A stretch of 64,000 bases of DNA, taken from NCBI GenBank assembly GCA_004794785.1, contig SJOL01004449.1:171647-235646 (forward strand), given 5' to 3'. A program made the translations under genes and the position numbers. This DNA is from Opisthorchis felineus. Its lineage: Eukaryota > Platyhelminthes > Trematoda > Opisthorchiida > Opisthorchiidae. The notes beneath the pieces were generated by a model. That model made no database searches, was not told where the DNA came from, and saw only the letters and a program-made list of their open reading frames with translations. Shown piece by piece: positions 12,048 through 22,870 of this stretch. The stretch's first letter is position 1; every line of letters starts with the position of its first letter.

Positions 12048-13019
12048 AGAAGGTGCCCACTCTCTCCATTCTTATTTAACTTCGTGATTGATGAACTCAT
12101 GACATGAACACTGGACGGTCTTCAAAACCCCGGTGTTCAAATAGCCTGTGACGAAAACCTTGTCGATCTGAAATATGCAGACGACATCGTTCTCGCCTTC
12201 GAAGATGGGGAGAAGACGCAAGTGTTTTTGGATGAACTGACCAAAGTCATCCTGTCCTTTGGTATGCACTTTGCACCCACAAAGTGTAAGGTCATACTCT
12301 TGAACATGCAGTCACTGAACACGCTACTTAAAATCCAGGGAGAGGCACTGGAAGTTGTGGAGCGTTTTACGTACCTTGGAACTTGTATTAGTTCTGACTG
12401 TAGTGTGACAGACGAGGTCAATGCAAGAATCTGCAAGGCTCGGGTCGCGTTCGCTAACTTGAGACACCTATGGCGTCAACGTGGTGTATCCCTGAATCTT
12501 AAAGGATGTGCATATCAAGCTACAGTGCGCGCTGTTTTGGTGTATGGCCGTGAGACTTGGCCTGTTCGAGCAGCGGAACTGAGACGTCTTCAGGTGTTCG
12601 ACAATTGTTGTCTCAGAACCATAGGTCGTGTGGGTTGGTGTCGGCGTATCCGTAACGAAGTGATTAGAAAGCGAGTTTTCGGTTGTGCAACGGGTACTTT
12701 CATTAAAGAATGTGTCCAGCACCAAAAGCTGCTTTCGTTGGGACATATGTTGCGTATGCCCGACCACCGTTTGCCGAAGAGAGTGCTGTTCTCCATGCCC
12801 AATTCAGAGTGGCCGAAGCAGAGAGGTGGCCAACCCTTGACCTTGCAGAGGGGTATGAAGGAGATTACGAAACGCTTGGGTGCTGTCGGTGCCACTCGCC
12901 TTCCAGGATGGGGACCGCGTGATCCTTACCGCGCCTGGTTGGAGACACTGCAAGATATGGCTGCCAACAGATGTGAGTGGCGATCTTGTTGTCAGCTTCT
13001 ATCCAGATTGCCTGAATGA
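12048..13019 (+). pseudogene. Non-LTR retrotransposon: C-terminal half of reverse transcriptase
   Basis: This is a 5'-truncated LINE protein of the kind common in flukes. Reading starts in the RT fingers-palm at motif B' (RRCPLSPFLFNFVIDEL, 12,048-12,098). The catalytic motif C is YADDIVLAF at 12,174-12,200, so both active-site aspartates are kept. Next are GMHFAPTKCKV, FTYLGTCIS, VNARICKARVAFANLRHLW and YQATVRAVLVYGRETWPVRA. The tail is VLFSMPNSEWPKQRGG followed by [20 protein letters not shown], ending at a TGA at 13,017. One in-frame TGA at 12,105, just after DELMT, separates the B' block from the rest; beyond it 265 codons are open from 12,222. The upstream part of the RT and the endonuclease are absent: sequence before 12,048 does not match. 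This is the youngest-looking element in the window but it cannot mobilise itself. A host gene is very unlikely. Confidence 0.93.
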
Positions 13020-13160
13020 GTGTCTGGAAGTGTGGGCCCCTCGGAATGATTGTAGTAAGCTAACACTAAGTCCCTTCCCCGTTCACCTTTATTCTTTTCT
13101 TCACAATAATACTGAGGTTAACCATCATCACGAATATTATTGCTTTGGATATAAATGATG
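13020..13160 (+). mobile_element. 3' untranslated tail of the retrotransposon
   Basis: Sequence directly after the RT stop codon continues as a short non-coding tail containing ttcacctttattcttttctt and ending near ataaatgatgattgc. A short AT-rich or repetitive 3' end is typical of RTE-like elements. The exact 3' boundary is inferred, and no target-site duplication could be found because the 5' end is truncated. Confidence 0.5.
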
Positions 13161-13724
13161 ATTGCTTAGTTTGCATAGGTAAATTACCTCTTTGCTCGGT
13201 ATGACGATTCAGCTGAAAACATGATACTGGTCAAATTGACATCGTCGGTGTTCAGTAGATTGGCATTTCATCGCCGTTCAGTATTGCGCTTTACTGCCTG
13301 CGCACGGACCTAACCATACCTTAAGAACGGTGCAGATAAACGTCAATATATATATTTATATCAATATATCCATATATAAAGCAATGATGCCCAGGCCAAG
13401 AATCCGCAAATTTCTAATTGAGTCCCGTTTGATTAACCCCATAGATATCACTTCACCATTCACTGTGACAGTTGTGGGATCGATTCCAACTTAACAAGTT
13501 TCCAGCTTCTTGACAGATTTCTTTCAGTATGGATTGAAGTCTCCGTTGCGGAGAAATCGGTCAAAAATGGGAACTACGTAGGAGCTCTTCTGTCTGTCGA
13601 GCTTGGAAGTTGGATTCCAAACGCTTCATCACCAATCCACGTGACACGGTCGGTGAGCGGTTGACGATGTCATGGGTATCACTAGTGTCACTGACGGCGT
13701 TACTCCGATCAGTAATGAAATAAT

Positions 13725-14000
13725 TGCTATCTAACTGCCAAGCTAGGTTCTACTGGAATCAACGAAATCTGTGCCACTTTTACTAATCTTCGTCACCTAT
13801 GGTGACTACAGATCATCATACTTCCTTTAGGAGGCTATACGGTTTAGAAACGTGAAACTTAAGCTGTCCAGGTAGGACATTTTCGACAACGTATCTCTCC
13901 TAGTCGCCAAAACCTACGATGGATTGTTCGCATTTGGGGAAGCATTATAACATCAACGATGAACTTCGAATGGTCGGTGAGTCTATCTGAACTGTATCCT
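13725..14000 (+). mobile_element. Strongly decayed non-LTR reverse transcriptase fragment
   Basis: Two short landmarks in the usual order suggest an old LINE C-terminus. CATFTNLRHLW lies at about 13,770-13,803 (compare ARVAFANLRHLW in the neighbouring element), and LRWIVRIWG with HYNINDELRMVG follows after a frameshift at about 13,915-13,980 (compare LRTIARVWWEHRVSNAEVR-like text). The intervening sequence has stops and shifts in every frame. It lies only 700 bases downstream of the better-preserved element in the same orientation, but is much more diverged, so it is an independent older insertion. Confidence 0.5.
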
Positions 14001-15159
14001 TAGAAGAAGTCAGCCTTGTTTGTTCGGTGACGTCACTAATGTAGAACAAGAGTAAAGCTGAACTTGAGCAACTATGTTAGATTCCCTTAAACCTGAGTGA
14101 AACAGGAATTGGGTGTCTTGAGCTAGGAAACTCATCGGTGTACTCGCATCCTACTCTTAATCTGCATGGCTAGCACGATTTCTTTAACGGTTATTAGGTG
14201 ACAACGATCTCTAAAACAACACAGGATCAAAAACGATGGAGTGCAGTACAGTGAAGAACAGTATTAATCCACCCACACCACACAATACTCTACAGTTGTA
14301 ATAGGTTAACTGGGATACATGAATACCTTTACACATCAGCAATATACAGGTGTCACGCTATTTCCGTTATATAAAGGAACGGAGGCCGACAGAACAATGA
14401 CAATTGAGGACAAGGCATAATAGGTCAGGTACTGTTTTCAGATTGTCACGCCCTGGCCTGTACAAATTAGGGGTAGGATAGACAATAGAAAAAACCTACC
14501 AGTATAAGGTAACAAACTTTTATGCGAGCCTCATTATTGACATTGGTAAATAAGCAGTACTGTCCTCTGCCTAATGAGGCTTGGTCGAAAGTCCGTTAGT
14601 TTTATCCTGAATATGTGCCAAAATGAGCAAAAATCCTTTTATAAAGTCGTCCTTATGCGCACAATAAAGGCTGATGATCTAACAAAAACTCCAATCAAAA
14701 ATCCAAACGGGTGGTGTAAGATTTCTATCCATAAGATACTTCGATCATAGCCCACCCATTATCCTGATGCAAGTACCAGCATTTTTATCACATGCGGCAT
14801 CTCAACAGTTTAAAAAGTCATACCACCCCAGTAAGGAAGCTCAGGAACAGTAGAATTGTCGGTATTCAAGGCGACATCGTGTGGTGTTACGATAACACCG
14901 AATGGATTGAGACATATGCAGGTGGGTGGAACGAAATCGGAAAGTAACACAAACAAAAGTTTGGCAAACTAAGGTATAGGACATGTCAAAATTGGGTGTA
15001 GATTAGCGGGTTATGAAAGCGGTAATACGGTTGAAATGAACTCATGAAAGAAAACGGATTCGTTGTATCCAGTTACCTTGCTAGCGTTTCGTTGTTAAAC
15101 GACACACTGAACACAGGGAGAGCAAAACTAATGAAGCCACAGATTGAGCAATATTATGT
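14001..15159. other. No supported gene
   Basis: Short frames with stops in all phases and no recognised motif. It could be further decayed repeat between the LINE fossil and the protein-like region that follows. Confidence 0.4.
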
Positions 15160-16850
15160 ACCTAGATGTGAGCATCACAAAGCTTGTTAATGAGGTTACA
15201 CATTAAACGCTGCCCAGTGGATGGTTCTGTATTGTACTGTGGCGAATTCCAGCGCCTGATTTCTGGATATATTTGGCAATGCGGGTCCGGGAATGTTTTT
15301 CTGTTCTGTAGGTGCACTTGAATCCTATGGTGCAGATAAAAAGGGCTACTTACAAACGCCAGACTGGTTTGGTAATTGGGCACCACAATCCAATATTCTC
15401 TCTCAAGCGACAATGTGAATTGTGGAGCGGACAGTTTACCATTCATTCGATTTTCTTTATGAGACCGATAAGGGTTAAATGCTGTGAAAGCAACCATGAG
15501 CATCACGTTCAATTTACTAAGTTTGAAAATGCCTTCATTCGATGCGCATCTATTCGTGCTTTGGAACTGACCACTCATTCGTGTAACTATTTTTAAATTT
15601 AGTATAAAGGCTAGTGCTGTGGCTTCGTGGAAAGAAGCTAGCCTGTGTTGTGGCGTGTGCGCGGACATCTCAATATTCATGGGATTATCTAGGTATTCAC
15701 TATTATTGGGTGGGCCACCTGGTAGTTCAGGATACTTCATATTTTAATGAAGTATGCTGGTTGTTGATCAGCTGGCTGTAGATCTATTCACCGGGCTTAG
15801 GAACTGGCTTGAAACATATTTGGTAATTTTCAATGAGACAGTAGCTTTGTGGGTTTGGTTGAGTGTTTCTTACTTGGGTGTTTGCGCACATATAGATCTA
15901 AGGAGTAGCTGTTAACTTTAATTGGAGTGACCGGTTTAAGGTCACCTTGAACTTCCGTTGACGCGTTTGGTCGGTATACCGCAGCCATCTAGTTGGTTCA
16001 CTAAAGCACGCCCTTTCTGACTGGTTCATTTGTGATTCATGTTGCTTTGTGGTCTGCCTTTTTCACACTTGATTACTTTTATTGTCCACATTTTTATTTT
16101 AATAGTTCATGTACATGAATCTGAGTAATTCGATCGCAAGCGGCCTACTGTTTTCTTGCTTTGTTTTTTTATCTGCACATGTATTCCTTAGTGGTTCTAA
16201 CTCTTCGGTTTTGATTCACTAGACGCTGCTGTATTTGTTTAATGCTCAGTTTAATTTGCTCCTTGAATTTTTTTCTGGCTTCAATGTCCGTAGCTTCTTT
16301 TATTTATTGTATTACACAAGGTTGGATGGTTCCTAAGTTCCTTTACTCCAAGGTTCCGGAGATTAGGTCAAGTTAAACCTGCTTCTTGCTTTCTTCTTTA
16401 GTAGAACACCACGCGTCCACAAACTTGTCTCCTTAATTTGTTTTTGTATAGTCTGGACGTCATTTCAGTTATATGTTTGTCCCACCTGGCCTTCGTGGGC
16501 AGGGATGGGTGTGAACTGATTGTGTCATCTGTTGGAAAGTTTGTGTTCGTTAATTCTGATTGTTAGTTTCTTCCATGGTGGTGTGGTGTTGGTAGTTTCT
16601 TCCCACGTGGTGGTTGTCACAGTCCATTCATTAAATTTTGCGAATGATATTGGTCCTCTCTTATGTGTGTGGCCTTAATTTTGACATGGACGGTGTCTTC
16701 TGTAGTGGGCATGCAGGTTATTTTGATATATTGCTCTAATGAGCAAGTTCCTGACGGCTCAAAAGCCAGCTTGTTGACGATAGGTAAACTGACCTGAGCT
16801 ACGAATATTCCAACGTACTTGGAAAGCAAAGGAGGTTTGTATGCTCAATT
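15160..16850 (-). pseudogene. Degraded protein-like region, family unknown
   Basis: The minus strand shows protein-like text over 1.7 kb, broken by stops and frameshifts. From upstream: LPIVNKLAFEPSG and TTEDTVHVKIKATHIRED (16,829-16,617); SLPTKARWDKHITEMTSRLY (about 16,510-16,450); EATDIEARKKFKEQIKL with SIKQIQQRLVNQNRR (about 16,300-16,205); STEVQGDLKPVTPIKVNSYS (about 15,960-15,900). An uninterrupted 192-codon frame follows at 15,740-15,162, starting MKYPELPGGPPNNSEYLDNP. The last is longer than expected by chance. Lys/Glu-rich amphipathic segments and a steady strand bias (plus strand T/G rich) suggest one former coding unit, perhaps a mobile-element protein. No polymerase, integrase, protease or transposase motif was recognised. 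Confidence 0.35.
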
Positions 16851-19800
16851 CCGCTGGCATGATGCGCATTTTGAAGCAAAAATGCAGAGTCTAATGGTAA
16901 AACGTTCGTCCGTATATTATGTTCTTCTGTGAATAGAAATAGTTCTAAACGTTTGCCTACTATCGACTACGAGACCTCGAAATCTACCAAATACGGAACT
17001 CGGTGATAGCAGAACACCGCGTTGTGCGCATTTTGTTCTCTCGACGGAATGCTAAGCAGCAAAGAAACGACTGATAAGTTGGTAAACTTCAGAATTTTGA
17101 AGGCTAGTATTGCGCTTGGAAGACTCTCAAAGTGTGTGCGGAAGTTTTATTACTAGACCAACTGACCATTGACCATGCCATATTCCCGTCCAAATTTTAC
17201 ACGATAGTAAACTTTTGAAGGGTTCCGTCTTCACTTTCAGCGTAAAACAAGGCGGTATCATTGGGAGACAGGACTCTTGAGGCTGAGGGTTATCTGCATG
17301 TAAAGTCATTTGGAATAAAACACCTCCTCATTCAAAACCGTCTCTGTCTGCCAACCAACCCCGAAAATTGTTCTCAACAGAATCATTCCAGAGGGCGCCG
17401 AGGTTTTGATGGGACGAAGGGAAGAAACCTCGATGAAGGTTGATTATTCAAGTAAATCAATGAGTCAAGAAAAACGGGAAAAATTCATTTGTTTCCAGAC
17501 TTTGTGCTAAACCAAGGACATGGCAAACGGGCGTCCAGCCAGTCGTGAGATGAACCTGCGGGAAACCTTAGCTATGGAATTTTCCTCTTGTGGCTGCATC
17601 ACTCGTTTATCTGTTGCAACCGAAATGGTTTATTTAGAACTCTGTCTTCGGAAAGTATAAATAGACAGCCTTGTGCAGGAAAAGTTTAGTATAGTATTGA
17701 AACATATGGGTTCTAACGGACGACTTCAGCTTTGCGTTCCTCAATAAAGCATTCATATTTACTTCAAGACCGTTGTCTTTAGGCCGATTGGCGGCCGGCA
17801 GGAGCCGGTTGTGATATTGTCATTCAGCTTTTTTCCCTCAGGTCTAAGTAGAATTAAAATTCTCACGTGCGAAAGCACAATCGAGACTGTCTCTAATGAG
17901 ACAACATCTTGTAGGAATCCAATGATCCAACCAAGTTTGACAGCTAAGTCCCTGTTTGGCACTAGTCAATTATGTATGTGGCCGACGAAGTGAAGAGAAC
18001 AGATGCTGGATGAATTAACCCTAGCATTCCCATCCTCCGAGAAACGAGAAAAACATAATAACATAGGCGGAATAAAAAATTATCCTTACAATAATACTCC
18101 TACATAGGTCCTACACAACCAAATGCGGTGGATACAAACTTGGTAGTATTAGAGTCACGCACAATTTATTCTGAGCGCAAAACACTTCCTTCTGTCAGTC
18201 GATCCACAGTGCCTCGAGAATATTCAGTATAATCGGCCGGCTACCCAGGCACGTAGGATGATAAGTTAACTTCAACGTTATCCCTAGCGTCCAAGAAGCG
18301 AGCGTACAGAGTTATTTTTATCTCACATCAGCGTTGCTCTTAGTGTAGTGCTTGAATAAATCAGGATGAGGGGATCTGTTGATCATCAGAGGTTGAACCA
18401 CTGGACAACTGCGAATAGTAGGAGACTATCAAGGCGGTTTGTGTGAAGCCGAATGAGAAGCTGTATAACAGCAATTACTAGGTAGAGAAAAACGAAGCAA
18501 TAGGGACTGCAACAGGACGTGAAAATCCGTGGTTTACTTTTCCTGAGATCAGCCTTTTGTGCCTAAAGTGACAGTTTGGTAACACAAACAAAACGTATTC
18601 TACGTTGCGGATAACTAGTGGTCAGAAGCTGATCTTCAGTGAGCTTATACGAACCTCTATTAGATAGGAACAGATGAGACGGTTTGAAAATATTTCACCC
18701 AAATGTTCATGTCTGAATTTGCTGACAGTTCAAAAAAATGACTGGAAAAGACAAGAAGAAGCTTTACCTTAATGTCCTTACTATTCAGTAAAGTCATATC
18801 AGCAGAAAGGAAGGTGGAAAACCAAATTGAGCATCATATTACTTGGTGACGACAGACTGTCACATAACATCGCGAAATATAATGCATAGTATACAACATA
18901 TAAAAAGCCGCTGCTGCAGGTGACGAGCCCGTTATACAAAATAAATCAGGGAAATAAAGTTCAGGATCCGACTTTATGAACAGGAAAGTCGCATCTTTCA
19001 TTTGAGGGGATGCTTTTTGGTCTTACATGTGGTTCACAAGTTTTGAGGTTGAACAAATCTTTAAACAGATTTACTGGAGGGGCCGATAAATTATTGCTTT
19101 CATCTTGAAGGAGGGTCAAAATATTGCTACCAAGAAATAATCGCCATTTTGAAGAGGAAACCTGAACCTTTAGGCTTCATGAGCAGGACAAATAAAATCC
19201 TCTGCATCCCAGAACGTCTACAGAAACTCAATGGGATACAGGTGATAGCAGATGGATGGACAATTATGTTTCACAGATGAGGTATGCTTCGCGATATGTG
19301 TAGCACAAGGTGAACTCTTCTGACCATTGTCTTCTTCTTCTAATAATTATCTCAGCACTTCAAAAGTTTAAACAGAAGTCAACAAAATGTTTTGAATGAA
19401 GAAAGTCACTGTAAAAAATCAACGATCACTGATTATTTTTGCTAATTCATTCGTAAAGGCTTGTGTGCAAAACCCTTGATTTTGTTTTCTACATCTCATT
19501 TCGAATTGCTCCTGCAGATCGATTTTTAAAGTGGCGTCAACCTAAAATGAAAGACCAGCCACGGAAGAGAAACTGACATTTTTTGGAAACGTATAAATTG
19601 CTTTTGCACACATTTTGTAAAATAGCAATTACAGCGCGGAAAAGTTTTAGAAACATAAGACAAAGCACAAGCTATACAATGATTTTAGCAATCAACGCAG
19701 ACTGTGCATGTTTGTTCTAATAGGTTTCCATTCAAAAAATTTAGGCGCAACTCGTGATTTCAGTTAAGTGACTGAGATCGAGTAGTGTCGCACCTGAATT

Positions 19801-20089
19801 TGGCATCTAAAATGCCTCTTATAAAATACCAGCAGGCAAAAGAAGAGGTCTTTCTGTTTCATATTTTCTTTGATGCTTCGTGGAGATACACTGATTTGGT
19901 CAAAAGGCATTAAAAAATGCACGCAACGTTGTAAAAATTGCACAAACGCGACACGATTTTCACCGTAGACTTTCTCTGCTGCAGAATCTAATTGCTTCTT
20001 AATTTGCTTCCGTGTTTCTATTATGTAGGAAACCTTTCGAATTTTTCAGTATATTACACTACCCATAAATTTGCTGAAAACTCCTCGAC
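16851..20089. other. No firmly supported gene
   Basis: At 17,073-17,145 the plus strand reads NFRILKASIALGRLSKCV, similar to the RISKASAAFGRLSKRVW thumb motif of another LINE class, but no neighbouring motif is in order, so it stays a suspicion. The rest holds no recognised feature. Confidence 0.35.
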
Positions 20090-20185
20090 GCTACAAACAC
20101 AAGGGACGGCGGTTCGAGTCAGCTGGTTCCGACCCCAGTCAGTGTCCGTGCAGGCCCATCACGCTAGCTTGGCGCTGACGATATT
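20090..20185 (+). repeat. Possible tRNA-derived short repeat
   Basis: The block ggacggcggttcgagtcag contains a B-box-like GGTTCGAGTC, as in SINEs derived from tRNA genes. No clear A box precedes it at tRNA spacing. The assignment is tentative. Confidence 0.22.
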
Positions 20186-20583
20186 TAGTTTTTTTCAGTT
20201 GGCGGGCTTTTGACAATAGTATGTCTTAGGACACAAATTCGGTACACACGTTTGCCAGCCAGTGGAGACCAAGTGCTTCTCAGCTCGGTCTTTTGCCGAG
20301 TCGTCTAGCAATATTGTATTCAGTAAATCCATATGCAAATAGGGTTCCAGTTTAGAGAAATACTTACTCAGGGACATTGACGGCATTCTAAAAATGCTGT
20401 AACGCACAAAAGCCACAAATTTACCAGGATTCAGAAACGGGATTTGTGGTACCGGCACTGTTTCCATCTATTTAACGTGATTTACTTCTTCCAGCAGCCT
20501 GTAGCCTAAATGATTCACACGCAAGCATAACCTTCATAATTTTCACTCCCAACTTCTGTGAATTAAATGGATCTTCAGAAATT

Positions 20584-21063
20584 TTAATTACGCTTCTCGA
20601 AGATCTTAAGCTCAGTACAATAGCTACGAGAATATGACCAAAATGTCGGCTTAATAATTTGCTTGCAAAGGCAGATGTTCATGTACGATAGACACATCAC
20701 AAATTTCATCCACAATTCTAGGTTCTGATAGGTGCATCGAATTAATCCAAGTGTTTTTTTATATTGTAAGAATGCAACGCTTGAACAACGAACAAGCATA
20801 AAAGCATCCAGTTGACGAAAAATTGAGCAGCAATTGTGTCTTGAATTTACATGAAACTCCTGAGTGCGTCGTAAGCGGTAGCACGGTGCGCGCATGAACT
20901 GACATATTTTTTCACAGGGAAACATGCTATTTTTATGGAAACGTGATGGTACCAAACTTTCATACGCAAACCCAAATACTACCACAATTAAGCTATTAAT
21001 AAGAAACCAAAGCTGTTTTGTTGTATTTCTCATTGCGTTGTCAGACATTGGAACAAGACTTTT
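20584..21063 (-). CDS. Open frame behind an acceptor-like site, unknown
   Basis: The frame is open for about 160 codons from just after an acceptor-like attctttag at 21,064. It encodes a hydrophobic segment (LWFLINSLIVVVFGFAYESL) followed by cysteine-rich sequence. Its phase (0) does not match the phase-1 end of the exon at 21,177, so they do not simply join. One or two frames of this length are expected by chance in 64 kb, so this is weak. Confidence 0.15.
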   Translation of the reverse strand, partial: KSLVPMSDNAMRNTTKQLWFLINSLIVVVFGFAYESLVPSRFHKNSMFPCEKICQFMRAPCYRLRRTQEFHVNSRHNCCSIFRQLDAFMLVRCSSVAFLQYKKTLGLIRCTYQNLELWMKFVMCLSYMNICLCKQIIKPTFWSYSRSYCTELKIFEKRN

Positions 21064-21176
21064 CTAAAGAATAGATGCTTTTCCTCTTGGGGAGCAAAAC
21101 GTTTTTAGAGAAATTTCTGGTGGCAAACCTAGTTACTTCGCTTAATTTGCAAACAAGAATTGACTACATAACTCAC

Positions 21177-21402
21177 TTTGAAAATTATCAACCGGATGTG
21201 CCCTTAACCACACGCCTACAAACTGTAACGAAGTGTTAACGGGTGGATCACTTTTGTCATATTCAGTTCCTGGTCTGGCTCTTTCCACGGCAGTTGATAA
21301 AACAACCTGCATAAGATGACCTACTGCGAGCAAGGCAGTCGAAACAACGTAAATCCACAGTGTACTCTTCATCCAGCTACGATTACGATGTTCAAATGTC
21401 AT
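21177..21402 (-). CDS. Possible first coding exon with signal peptide or signal anchor
   Basis: An ATG at 21,400-21,402 is preceded by an in-frame TAA nine bases upstream. A second in-frame ATG at residue 11 begins MKSTLWIYVVSTALLAVGHL, a basic start followed by about 20 hydrophobic residues as in a signal peptide or N-terminal membrane anchor. The downstream part (VERARPGTEYDKSDPPVNTS, VGVWLRAHPVDNF) is polar with one potential N-glycosylation site (NTS). The segment ends at an excellent donor, CAAA|GTGAGT, after 21,177, leaving phase 1, typical of secreted or receptor genes. No family is recognised and the second exon was not found. A CCAATTGG motif lies about 100 bases upstream of the ATG. 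Confidence 0.35.
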
Positions 21403-22389
21403 AGTATATTAGTTCCATTGCAAACAAGTTGATACAACTGAGCAGAAAAGTTATCTGCCAGAGGTTGGATACACTGTTTTACCTTCCTGTCGATGAGACT
21501 TCTACCAATTGGAGTTTGTTTGTCTCCCATGGAGGACAGCTAAGTATAATCAACCAATCAACGTGTGACCGCACATTTCTCAGAATAACGTAAGCTTTCA
21601 AATTAATTCAGCGCGTGGATGAATCCCTAGGTGGAGCTTTGGGTGATCAACACGGTTTGTATGCATCACCATTGTTCACCGTTTGTTCTCTCTCCAAAGT
21701 TGTAATGTTTAAATGACTTTGTAAGACTAAACTGCATGAAAATACCAAATATTTAAGTGATAAGTATAACACTCATATTGGTTTGCTACTGTGGACTCAT
21801 GAAGGCTCACGAGAAAATTATGCATAGTCTGGAATCTCATCGTTTTCTTCCTACAGGTTTGTGAGACGCAGCCAAAAACACGGCGTCTATGTTAAAACCA
21901 CAAACCGGACAATAATTTAGACCATCAAATGCGGTGATCGTAGGCTAGTGTCAGTAATTACTTCAAGTGGCAAACTAATGATCTTTCAAGTGTAATACTT
22001 TAACAATGTCTGCAAAGGCACTTATTCAACAAGAAGCACTTTACACTAGACGGCACAATGGATGCAATTTAATCATATGCACAGTAAAATTCACAAAGAA
22101 GGTAAAGAAAAACAGGATTCAAAGTGTGAACCACAAAGACTAGAGCATAAGCAGCATAGACTTTCTATAGTTAGTGAAATATTTTCAACAGATTGTCAAC
22201 AATATCTGACCGCCAGCTGCAACTCAAATATGATTTCTTCTCTCCGGCAAAACACTGTTAAGGTATGAAAAACAAATGAGTTTCTGCGCCACACAGCATG
22301 TTATAAAAACAGGTGTTTGCAACAAGTAAGTGATTCAGTTACTAGAGTTGAAAAATCCATTCATTCGTAAAACTTAACGTGATGCATTG

Positions 22390-22606
22390 AGTGAAACTCA
22401 GAAGGGTCAGACTTACCTCCAGGCAAGCACACTGGGAAGTTCAATGAGGAGGTCGTCCCGTAAGTGAAAGTAACCCACGCCTGATACAAATTTCCCGTTA
22501 TTATTGGAAATCGTGTGCCCCGCGCATCTCAGAAAGCCCCTAGAGGATTCAAACTAGCGGTTTTTCAGCTGATATTTCAGGATTAAACCTTTCGGCCACC
22601 AGAGGC
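22390..22606 (-). repeat. tRNA-derived SINE
   Basis: On the minus strand 22,606-22,536 (71 nt) looks like a decayed tRNA. The first seven bases GCCTCTG can pair with the last seven TAGGGGC (two wobbles). An A-box-like TGGTGGCCGAAAGG and a B-box-like AGTTTGAATCC are at the right places, as in Leu/Ser tRNAs. A non-tRNA body follows to about 22,390, including cgtgggttactttcacttac and a perfect donor-like GGAG|GTAAGT at 22,418-22,413. The internal pol III promoter plus an unrelated body is the hallmark of a SINE rather than a functional tRNA gene. Confidence 0.55.
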
Positions 22607-22800
22607 TGACCAGTAGTGCAATTTAGCTCTCCATTTAGAAAGTCTTCACCGAAGAAGTCAGCCAGAAAGTAGCCATGTGATTTGGATTCCGTTGAGATGA
22701 AAGATCATGAAGGCGCCACATCACGTTTTACTTCTAGGTAATCACATCGTTTTTCAGTCCATCGTGTTTGAGGTGTTTTTAGTTATCAACTATCAGTGAG

Positions 22801-22870
22801 GAGGCTTCTAGTTAGAGTCCCTCCAAAGAGACTCGCGAGACTCGCTCTGCTGATGACTCTCAGTTATGAT
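22801..22870 (+). repeat. SINE fragment shared with 61.1 kb
   Basis: The segment tagagtccctccaaagagac followed by tcgcgagactcgctctgctg atgac aligns with 61,090-61,140 (gtccctggagattcgtgaga, then ttccctctgctgatgattc), with the 13-base core ctctgctgatga intact in both. A B-box-like AGTTAGAGTCCC leads it. It points the opposite way to the SINE just to its left. Confidence 0.55.

Noticed and set aside
17065..17270. LINE thumb-like NFRILKASIALGRLSKCV and a VKQGGI block
   Set aside because: The two blocks are in the reverse of the normal order and no further motif is present.
20584..21402. Joining the 21.2-21.4 kb exon to the 20.6-21.06 kb frame as one membrane protein
   Set aside because: The first ends in phase 1, the second must be entered in phase 0, and the in-phase alternative meets a stop after six codons.
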